Shown: positions 23,406 to 29,922 of the stretch, one piece after another | How the letters are laid out: each line of letters starts with the position of its first letter | How positions within the stretch are numbered: the stretch's first letter is position 1 | Assembly: GCA_046262015.1 (NCBI GenBank) | Contig: JBHENN010000124.1 | Coordinates: 1-32,300 of the forward strand | Length of the DNA: 32,300 bases | Reading direction: 5' to 3' | Source: JBHENN01 sp046262015 | GTDB taxonomy: Bacteria; Actinomycetota; CADDZG01; WHSQ01 | Notes under the pieces: model-generated | The model's database searches: none | What the model was told of the DNA's origin: nothing | Seen by the model: the letters and a program-made list of their open reading frames with translations, nothing else | Translations under genes and position numbers: made by a program

Positions 23406-24532
23406 GGACCGGGCCTGGCAGCACGGACATCGCCCTCACGCTCGCCACGATCGAGCGGACGCAGCTCGCCGACGGATGCATCCCCTGGTTCGCGGGGGGC
23501 CACGCCGACCCGTGGAACCACATCGAGGCCGCGATGGCGCTCAGCGTCGGCGCTAGATACGACTCCGCACGGCGCGCGTTCCGGTGGCTGGCCGCGACCC
23601 AGAGGCGAGACGGCGCCTGGGCCGCGTCGTACCGCGCGGGCGCGCCCCACGACCTCACCCTCGATGCGAGCTTCTGCGCGTACGTGGCCACCGGCGTGTG
23701 GCACCACCACCTGGTCACCAGCTCGTCCTCGTTCCTGGAGGAGATGTGGCCCGTGGTGACCCGCGCGATCGATTTCGCGCTCGCGCTCCAGGCGCCGGAC
23801 GGCTCGATCCGATGGGCGCGCGACGCTCGCTACGAGCCGTGGCCGCGGGCGCTGCTGACGTCGTCGTCCAGCGTGCTCCTCAGCTTGAGCTGCGCGCTCG
23901 CGTGCGCGCGCCGGCTCGGCGTGGAGCGACCCGACTGGGAGCTCTCCCTCTTCGCCCTCGCGGCCGCGGTCGGCGCCGGGGGCGAGGCGTTCGAGCCCAA
24001 GGAGCGGTTCGCGATGGACTGGTACTACCCGGTCCTCGCCGGTGCCGTGCGGGGCCGCGCCGGGATCGATCGCTTGCGGCGGCGGTGGGACGAGTTCGTC
24101 GAGCCGGGTCTCGGGGCGCGCTGTGTGAGCGACCGCCCCTGGGTGACCACCGGCGAGACGTGCGAGCTGGTGCTTGCCCTCGATGCCGCGGGCCTGGCCG
24201 GCCACGCCGAGGAGATGCTCGGATGGGTGCAGCACCTGCGACACGACGACGGCTCCTACTGGACCGGCGCCACGTTCCCGGACGGCGTGCGGTGGCCACG
24301 GGAGCGTCCGACGTGGGGCTCCGCCGCCGCGGTCCTGGCGTGGGATGCGGTGACGGGCGCGACGCCCGCGTCGGGTCTGTTCCGCGGCGAGGATCGGCCC
24401 GCGCTCTCGCCGGTGTTAGCCGCCGTCGGTGCGGGCGAGGATGCGCAGGCTGCCGGTCGCGGCCTCGAGCTTGAACCTGCCGGACGAGAGCGCGCGCCGG
24501 TAGACCGCGAGCGGCGCCTGACCTCCTTGTGA
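23402..24532 (+). CDS. Alpha-alpha toroid protein (prenyltransferase/squalene-cyclase-like)
   Basis: The 376-residue protein resembles the terpenoid cyclase/prenyltransferase alpha-alpha toroid fold. Repeats with the pattern DG(A/S)W or DGSY are visible: RRDGAWAASY, APDGSIRWARD and DDGSYWTGATFPDG. The N terminus has ADGCIPWFAGGHADPWNHIE. I do not see the DxDD acid motif of squalene-hopene cyclases, so cyclase chemistry is not supported. Proteins of this kind are often labelled prenyltransferase in actinobacteria, but the function is not established. The last 38 codons overlap the 3' end of the convergent methyltransferase gene by 117 bp, so the native C terminus may once have been shorter. 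Confidence 0.75.
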   Translation: MRTGPGSTDIALTLATIERTQLADGCIPWFAGGHADPWNHIEAAMALSVGARYDSARRAFRWLAATQRRDGAWAASYRAGAPHDLTLDASFCAYVATGVWHHHLVTSSSSFLEEMWPVVTRAIDFALALQAPDGSIRWARDARYEPWPRALLTSSSSVLLSLSCALACARRLGVERPDWELSLFALAAAVGAGGEAFEPKERFAMDWYYPVLAGAVRGRAGIDRLRRRWDEFVEPGLGARCVSDRPWVTTGETCELVLALDAAGLAGHAEEMLGWVQHLRHDDGSYWTGATFPDGVRWPRERPTWGSAAAVLAWDAVTGATPASGLFRGEDRPALSPVLAAVGAGEDAQAAGRGLELEPAGRERAPVDRERRLTSL

Positions 24533-25045
24533 GGGTCCTTCCGGGTAGACGTCGTGCAGCGCGAGGAAGCCGCCCGGCGCGAGATGCGGGGTCCAGCCTT
24601 CGACGTCGGCGGTAACCGCGACCTCGCTGTGCTCTCCGTCGATGAACACCAGCGATAACGGCGTCGACCAGTGCGCCGCGATCGTCGGGGAGTCGCCGAC
24701 CACCGCGATCACGGTGTCCTGTAGACCCGCGGCATGGATCGTGCGGCGGAAGCAGGCGAGGGTATCGACCGCCCCGGTCGACGGGTCGACCAGTTCCCGG
24801 TCGTGGTACTCCTCGCCGGGTTGATGCTCTTCCGATCCGCGATGGTGGTCGACCGAGTAGAGGATCCTGCGGGTGGCGCGCGCCGCGGCGCCGAGATAGA
24901 TCGCCGACTTCCCGCAGTAGCTGCCGACCTCCAGGAGCGGAGCGGATCCGGGCGCGCGGAGCGCCGCGTCGTGGAGCGCACGGCCCTCGTCCTCCGGCAT
25001 GAAGCCGCGGGCCCGGCGCGCCGCCTCCAGCAACCGGTCGTCCAC
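24416..25045 (-). CDS. Class I SAM-dependent methyltransferase (Methyltransf_24 type)
   Basis: This 209-residue protein shows a methyltransferase core: PLLEVGSYCGKSAIYLG (motif I), RILYSVDHHRGSE, VVGDSPTIAAHW, LSLVFIDGEHSEVAV (motif IV-like, with the metal-type D and H) and GGFLALHDVYPEG. The motifs resemble cephalosporin hydroxylase/CmcI and O-methyltransferase-like proteins. It starts with GTG and lies 28 nt after the zincin-like gene on the same strand. It converges on the glycosyltransferase cluster and overlaps its last gene, so it is likely part of the same biosynthetic neighbourhood. Confidence 0.82.
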   Translation of the reverse strand: MDDRLLEAARRARGFMPEDEGRALHDAALRAPGSAPLLEVGSYCGKSAIYLGAAARATRRILYSVDHHRGSEEHQPGEEYHDRELVDPSTGAVDTLACFRRTIHAAGLQDTVIAVVGDSPTIAAHWSTPLSLVFIDGEHSEVAVTADVEGWTPHLAPGGFLALHDVYPEGPSQGGQAPLAVYRRALSSGRFKLEAATGSLRILARTDGG

Positions 25046-25073
25046 GACCCTTAGACGGCGGCGGCGCCGGCCG

Positions 25074-26222
25074 TCACGCGGCCAGCACCCTCTCGATCCA
25101 CTGGAACGGATCGCGTAGCTCCGCGATCGAGGGCAGGTTGTCGGGAGCCTCCCAGACGCGGTTCAACGCGCTCATCCCGTGCAGCTCGACCAGCGCCTTG
25201 CAGAAGGTGGTGGCGGCGCTATCCAACCCCGGCTCCGGAGAGATCCCCAGCAGCCCGAACAAGATGGCCTCGCCTTCGTGGGGAGCCAGGTCGCGGCGGG
25301 CCATCGCTTCGTCCACCATCGCGGTGGCACCCAGCATCTGATCGCTCACCGCGTGCCACGAGTGCGCCGCGTACCCCTCGAGCAGCGCGACGAAGGCCGT
25401 CAACCGGGCGCTCGCCGTCCGATGCCGGTCCGTGGGGACCAGCGGCAGGAGGTCGTGGGGGGCGATCCCGCGCTGCAGGTCTCCCATCCCCTCCGACTGC
25501 AGCTCCATGAGCTTGCGCTCGAGGTCGCCGGGGTCGATCTCGAGGGCGTCGATCACCGCTTCGAGGAGGCCCCTGAAGTAGCGATCGATCCAGCCGACGT
25601 TGGTCGCGAGATGGTGACGGGCGGTGTCGCGGCCGGCGAGCCAGCTCGTGAAGATGGCGGCATCGATGGAGTACTCGTCGAGGACCTCGTCGATGTTGTG
25701 GGGCACGAAGAAGAGCCTCAGGTCGTCCGCGCGCGGCAGCCAGGGGTCGTAGCGACCGAGGGACTCGCGCGCAAGATGCCCGAGCAAGGTCCCGGCCTGC
25801 ATACCCAGCAGCAGCGGGGTCACCTGTCCGAGGATGGCACCCATCCCTCCTGCGGCCTCGTCGGCCTCGTGTTGCACCGATCGCTGGAGCTGGTTCGCCA
25901 GGTGGGTCGCGAGCGCGTCGAGCAGCCAGCGCCACCCGGCGAGGCTCGTCTGGACCCATTCCGGGCGGGTCACGAGGGCGACCCGCGCGGGCTCGGTCAG
26001 CGGGATGCGGGTGTAGCCCGCGATCACGGGTTCGGCAGCACGCACGGCGGCGCCGAGGGCGGCTGCGCGCGTGGGATCCGTTCGGGTGCTCGGGGAGCCG
26101 CCGCCGGCTACCGCGGTCCCCACCTGACGGGCGATCTCGAGGTTGACCGGGCCGTGGCCGGCCGACAGCAGCTTCTGGATCTCCCGGAACAGCGGCACGT
26201 CGCCGAACGGCTCGTCGCTCAT
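25074..26222 (-). CDS. DUF2342 zincin-like protein lacking the HExxH metal motif
   Basis: The 382-residue protein matches the actinobacterial DUF2342/zincin-like group (FREIQKLLSAGHGPVNLEIARQVG near the N terminus, PEWVQTSLAGWRWLLDAL, GQVTPLLLGMQAGTLLGHLA, and LLEGYAAHSWHAV). In relatives the helix after SIDAAIF carries HExxH; here it reads FTSWLAGRDTARHHL, with neither the first His nor the Glu. The later EGH-type motif reads EGY. It is thus probably not a zinc peptidase and may be a structural or binding relative. No signal peptide. The start is the ATG at 26220-26222. Confidence 0.75.
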   Translation of the reverse strand: MSDEPFGDVPLFREIQKLLSAGHGPVNLEIARQVGTAVAGGGSPSTRTDPTRAAALGAAVRAAEPVIAGYTRIPLTEPARVALVTRPEWVQTSLAGWRWLLDALATHLANQLQRSVQHEADEAAGGMGAILGQVTPLLLGMQAGTLLGHLARESLGRYDPWLPRADDLRLFFVPHNIDEVLDEYSIDAAIFTSWLAGRDTARHHLATNVGWIDRYFRGLLEAVIDALEIDPGDLERKLMELQSEGMGDLQRGIAPHDLLPLVPTDRHRTASARLTAFVALLEGYAAHSWHAVSDQMLGATAMVDEAMARRDLAPHEGEAILFGLLGISPEPGLDSAATTFCKALVELHGMSALNRVWEAPDNLPSIAELRDPFQWIERVLAA

Positions 26223-26242
26223 CGCCCCATCTTCCCGCGAAG

Positions 26243-26257
26243 TACGCTCCCGGCGGG
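26243..26257 (+). promoter_or_regulatory. Leaderless-type -10 box for the SDR gene
   Basis: TACGCT at 26243-26248 precedes ATG 26258 by 9 nt. The neighbouring divergent gene at 26222 has no TANNNT at leaderless spacing, unlike the two other divergent pairs. Confidence 0.45.
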
Positions 26258-27328
26258 ATGCCGAGGGCCAGTCGATCGTCGCGCTCCACCGTGGCCGTCA
26301 CCGGCGCGTCGGGCTATATCGGCTCCGCGCTGGTGCGCGCGTTGTGCCGGTCCGACCGCATCGACCGGGTCCTAGGGTTCGACGTGAGGCCGTGCGGGTG
26401 GTCGGATCCCAAGCTGGTCTTCGACACGCTCGACGTCCGCGACCCCACGCTGGGGGCGCGGCTCGGCGGCGTGGACGTCCTCGTCCACCTTGCCTTCGTG
26501 ATGGACCCCATCAAGGACGAGGGCGAGATGCGCGACATCAACGTGAACGGCAGCCACAGCGTCCTCCGGGCCGCGGGGCGCGCCGCGGTTCGCAAGATCG
26601 TCTACACCTCCTCGGCGGTCGTCTACGGCGCGCACCCCGACAACGAGGTCCCCCTCACCGAGACGTCGCCGCTGCGCGCCAACCTCGACTTCCCGTACTC
26701 GGCCCACAAGCTGGAGGTCGAGTACGTCGTTCGGGAGTTCCGCGCCGAGCATCCGGACGCGGTCGTGACGGTCTTCCGACCGGCGACTGTGCTCGGGCCT
26801 CACGTCGACAACGCCTGGTCCCACGTGCTCGAGATGCCGGTGCTCTTCGGGGTCGCCGGCCACTCCCCGCCGTTCCAGTTCGTCCACGAGGACGACGTCG
26901 GCGCGGCGCTCGAACACGCCGTCTTCGACGACCTCGAAGGGGCGTTCAACCTCGCCGCGCCGGGCTGGCTGACCGCCGACGAGATCGTGCGCTCGACCGG
27001 TCGCCGGCGGTTCGACCTGCCCGAGCCGGCGGCGTTCGCCCTCGCCGAGCGGATGTGGTCGCTGGGGCTCGCCGAGGTCCCCGCGGGGATGCTCCATTAC
27101 GTGATGCACCCGTGGGTCGTCTCGACCGAGAAGCTCGCCGCTGCCGGCTTCACGGCGCGCCGCTCGAACCGTGACGCCCTCGAGGCTGCCATCGGCGTCG
27201 CCCGGCAACACGTGCGGATAGGCCGGCGCAGGGTCCGCCGCACCGATCTCCGGCGCGCCGCGGCGGCCACGGTCGGGATCGGCGGGGGCCTGGTGGGTAT
27301 GGGCATCGCCCGTCGCCGCGCCCGCTAG
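26258..27328 (+). CDS. NAD-dependent epimerase/dehydratase (extended SDR)
   Basis: The 356-residue protein has the extended SDR pattern: VAVTGASGYIGSALVRAL (nucleotide-binding Gly motif 16-22), a loop with DVRDP, the Ser/Thr region YTSSAVVYGA, the catalytic pair Tyr-x3-Lys in YSAHKLEVEY, and FRPATVLGPH. It should act on a nucleotide-sugar or similar. The last about 30 residues are basic with a glycine-rich hydrophobic stretch (GIGGGLVGMGIARRRAR), an unusual tail for an SDR that may contact the membrane. Substrate is unknown. Confidence 0.88.
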   Translation: MPRASRSSRSTVAVTGASGYIGSALVRALCRSDRIDRVLGFDVRPCGWSDPKLVFDTLDVRDPTLGARLGGVDVLVHLAFVMDPIKDEGEMRDINVNGSHSVLRAAGRAAVRKIVYTSSAVVYGAHPDNEVPLTETSPLRANLDFPYSAHKLEVEYVVREFRAEHPDAVVTVFRPATVLGPHVDNAWSHVLEMPVLFGVAGHSPPFQFVHEDDVGAALEHAVFDDLEGAFNLAAPGWLTADEIVRSTGRRRFDLPEPAAFALAERMWSLGLAEVPAGMLHYVMHPWVVSTEKLAAAGFTARRSNRDALEAAIGVARQHVRIGRRRVRRTDLRRAAAATVGIGGGLVGMGIARRRAR

Positions 27329-27385
27329 CACCGGCCCGAGGCCTTCGCCGGGCGCCCCAGACGGCCCCGGGGCAGGAATCACTGG

Positions 27386-27494
27386 TAGGGTGCCCGAACT
27401 GATCGATGAGGGGCCCCGAGGCTGGCGCCCCCGCCCGGAGCGGGACCCCGTTCCGGATGAGACGGCTGGGTCTGAGCACTTAGGAGTGAGGCGC
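27386..27494 (+). promoter_or_regulatory. Probable promoter and leader of the small membrane protein/MreB operon
   Basis: TAGGGT (27386-27391) is a candidate -10 box with a start near 27398. It overlaps the possible GTG at 27390, which therefore cannot be the first codon if this box is used. AGGAG at 27482-27486 gives a good ribosome binding site for GTG 27495. Confidence 0.45.
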
Positions 27495-27788
27495 GTGGGT
27501 TATCTGATGATCATCGTGGTGGTGGGGATGGCCGGCATCGCCCGCCTGTGGCTCCTGCAAAGGCGGCAGAGGGGTCACCTCGAGACGGTCGAGGGCTTCC
27601 GTTCGAGCCTCGAGGTTCTGTCCGAGCAATCGTCGTTCTACTACCACCGGCCGCGCCGTGCCGCCGGCCCTCGTTCGCTCGCCGGTAGCGCCGGCCGGCG
27701 CCCCGCCCCACTCGACCCGGCGCGCCGCGCCGCTGCGAAGCGCCGTCTGGAGGCGCGCCGGAGGGCCCGCTCGCGGACGGCGCGCTAG
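27495..27788 (+). CDS. Small single-pass membrane protein
   Basis: From GTG 27495 this gives 97 residues: a membrane helix near the N terminus (GYLMIIVVVGMAGIARLWLL), then a charged region (QRRQRGHLETVEGF) and an Arg/Ala/Pro-rich basic tail. An upstream GTG at 27390 would add 35 residues rich in Pro and Glu; I prefer 27495 because of its AGGAG site and the overlapping -10 box. No family recognised. It is 19 nt before mreB, suggesting a link with cell-shape machinery, but this is only positional. Confidence 0.6.
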   Translation: MGYLMIIVVVGMAGIARLWLLQRRQRGHLETVEGFRSSLEVLSEQSSFYYHRPRRAAGPRSLAGSAGRRPAPLDPARRAAAKRRLEARRRARSRTAR

Positions 27789-27807
27789 ACGCGGTCCCTC
27801 CGCTTAG

Positions 27808-28812
27808 GTGACGCGCGACCTCGCGATCGACCTCGGCACCGCCAACACCCTCGTCTACCAGAAGCAGCAGGGCATCCTCTTCGCGGAGCCCACCGTGCTC
27901 GCGCTCAACAAGGACACCGGCGCGGTTCTCGCCATGGGTGAGCAGGCGTGGCAGATGATCGGCCGGACACCCGGCTACATCGTCGCCGTGCGCCCCTTGC
28001 GCTCCGGCGCCATCTCCGACTTCGAGATCACCGAGAAACTCATCCGCTTGATCCTCCAGCGCGCCGGCGTGAGCCGGTTCAGCCGTCCCAAGGCCCTGGT
28101 GTGCGTGGCCAGCGCGCTGACCGAGGTCGAGCGGCGCGCCGTCGAGGAGGCGACGCTGTCGGCCGGCGCGCGTTCCTGCCACCTGATCGAGGAGCCTCTG
28201 GCCGCCGCGATCGGAGCGGGTCTGCCGATCCACGAGCCGATCGGCAACATGGTCGTCGACGTCGGTGGAGGGACCAGCGAGGTCGCACTCATCTCCATGG
28301 GAGGGATCGTGACCAACACCGCGGTCCGGGTGGGCGGTTTCGACCTCGATGCCGCGATCCAGAACTACGTGCGCCGCGAGTACACGATCGCGGTAGGGGA
28401 GAGGACGGCCGAACGGATCAAGATCTCGATCGGCTCGGCGTTCCCGCTGGCGCGCGAGGAGAAGGCCGAGATCCGCGGACGCGATCTCACCTCGGGCCTG
28501 CCCAAGAACATCGAGATCACCTCGGAGGAGATCCGTGAGGCGATCCACGAGCCCGTGCAGGCGATCGTGCGGGCGACGATCGACTGCATCGGGTCGTCGC
28601 CGCCCGACCTGGTGCAGGACGTCTTGACCAACGGGATCACGCTGACGGGGGGCGGGGGGATGCTCGCCGGTCTCGACCTGCTCCTCGCGCAGGAGGCCGA
28701 GGTCCCCGTGCGGAGGAGTGAGCAGCCTCTGGAAGCCGTCGTCCTCGGCGCCGGCAGGTGTCTAGAGAGTTTCCAGAGCCTGAGATCGATGTTCGTCGGC
28801 TCCGACCGCTGA
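27808..28812 (+). CDS. mreB: Actin-like cell-shape protein MreB
   Basis: The 334-residue protein carries the actin-fold ATP-binding motifs of MreB: phosphate 1 LAIDLGTANTLVY, phosphate 2 VVDVGGGTSEVALIS and adenosine LTGGGGMLAGLDLLL, plus LIEEPLAAAIGAGLPI. It should polymerise on the inner membrane and guide cell-wall synthesis. No mreC, mreD, rodA or pbp2 gene follows, which is unusual; the small membrane protein upstream is the only membrane partner nearby. GTG is the start, with no clear ribosome binding site. It could also be an MreB paralog (Mbl-like). Confidence 0.92.
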   Translation: MTRDLAIDLGTANTLVYQKQQGILFAEPTVLALNKDTGAVLAMGEQAWQMIGRTPGYIVAVRPLRSGAISDFEITEKLIRLILQRAGVSRFSRPKALVCVASALTEVERRAVEEATLSAGARSCHLIEEPLAAAIGAGLPIHEPIGNMVVDVGGGTSEVALISMGGIVTNTAVRVGGFDLDAAIQNYVRREYTIAVGERTAERIKISIGSAFPLAREEKAEIRGRDLTSGLPKNIEITSEEIREAIHEPVQAIVRATIDCIGSSPPDLVQDVLTNGITLTGGGGMLAGLDLLLAQEAEVPVRRSEQPLEAVVLGAGRCLESFQSLRSMFVGSDR

Positions 28813-28825
28813 GGACGCTGCAACC

Positions 28826-28837
28826 TAGAGTTGAGGC
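28826..28837 (+). promoter_or_regulatory. Leaderless -10 box
   Basis: TAGAGT at 28826-28831 is followed after 6 nt by GTG 28838; no ribosome binding site. Confidence 0.6.
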
Positions 28838-29887
28838 GTGCAGCAGAACCCCTGGGACCTCCCCCCGCCCGCCGGAGCCCGGCCGGTTAGGCCCCCGCGC
28901 ACGTGGCGGCTGGCGCTCTCCTCGATCGGGGTCGCCGCGTTCGCCGCGGCGGGCCTGCTCGTCCCCCTCCCGATGTTCTACGAGTTCGTGCCCGGGCCGC
29001 TGCGCGACGTGGGACCCCTGGTGCAGGTCACCGATGCTCCGACCTACTCGTCCGAGGGCAAGCTGTACCTCACGACGGTCGTGGTCAAGACCCGGGTCAC
29101 CGCAGTGGAGTGGGTTAGCACGCTCTTCGATCCGACCAAGGAGGTCGTCCTCAAGCAGCAGTTCACCGGCAACGGCTCGCTGGAAGAGGCGCTCGAGAAG
29201 GCGACCAAGGACATGGAGGCGTCACAGGAGCACGCCAAGGTCGTGGTCTTCACCGAGCTCGGGCTGGGGGGTCCAGAAGGGAACGGCGTCGCGGTCGAGG
29301 GCACGGCTGCGGGCACCCCTGCCGCGCGGGTGCTGCGCCCGGGCGACGTCATCGTCGAGGTCGACGGGCGGGCCGCCCCGACGACGTGCGACGTGGGCCG
29401 GGCCATCGCAGCCCATCGCCCGGGAGAGCCCGTGGTCGTCAAGGTGAAGCGCGACGACGGCTTCCGGACCTTCGAGGTGGAGACGGTGGACGACCCCGAG
29501 GACCCCGGGTCGCCGCTGCTCGGCGTCGTCATGAGTGACAGGGGCTACAGCTTCGACGAGCCGGTGGACGTCGACTTCGAGACCGGCAAGATCCAGGGAC
29601 CCTCGGCCGGCTTGATGATGGCGCTGGCGCTGTACGACCGCCTGACCCCCGACGACCTCACCGGAGGGCGCGTGATCGCCGGCACGGGAACGATCGAGTG
29701 CGACGGGGGAGTCGGCCCCATCGGCGGGATCGAGCTCAAGGTGGCGGGCGCCGAGGCTCGGGGGGCGGAGTACTTCCTCGCCCCTGCCGCCGAAGCGGAC
29801 GAGGCCCGGGCGGTAGCCGACGATCTGGAGGTGCTGCCCATCTCGACCTTCTCCGAGGCTCTCGGATACCTCCGGGAGCTCGGCTAG
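28838..29887 (+). CDS. PDZ-Lon (YlbL-type) serine protease
   Basis: The 349-residue protein has an N-terminal membrane helix (about 25-45), a middle PDZ domain (about 145-205, with AARVLRPGDVIVEVDGRA) and a C-terminal Lon-type protease domain. The Ser-Lys dyad is S256 in GPSAGLMMA and K301 in IGGIELKV. The length and domain order match the YlbL family of membrane-bound secreted proteases. It would cut membrane or extracytoplasmic substrates. It starts 26 nt after mreB but has its own -10 box, so both read-through and independent expression are possible. Confidence 0.92.
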   Translation: MQQNPWDLPPPAGARPVRPPRTWRLALSSIGVAAFAAAGLLVPLPMFYEFVPGPLRDVGPLVQVTDAPTYSSEGKLYLTTVVVKTRVTAVEWVSTLFDPTKEVVLKQQFTGNGSLEEALEKATKDMEASQEHAKVVVFTELGLGGPEGNGVAVEGTAAGTPAARVLRPGDVIVEVDGRAAPTTCDVGRAIAAHRPGEPVVVKVKRDDGFRTFEVETVDDPEDPGSPLLGVVMSDRGYSFDEPVDVDFETGKIQGPSAGLMMALALYDRLTPDDLTGGRVIAGTGTIECDGGVGPIGGIELKVAGAEARGAEYFLAPAAEADEARAVADDLEVLPISTFSEALGYLRELG

Positions 29888-29922
29888 GGGCGCCCCCTCC
29901 ACTAGTGGGAAACTGACCATCG

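Noticed and set aside
26223..26257. Third bidirectional overlapping -10 pair
   Set aside because: The + strand has TACGCT at 9 nt, but the - strand has only TACTTC at 16 nt from its start, so the symmetric leaderless pattern is absent.
27390..27494. Upstream GTG 27390 as start of the small membrane protein
   Set aside because: It overlaps the TAGGGT box and lacks a ribosome binding site; GTG 27495 has AGGAG at correct spacing.
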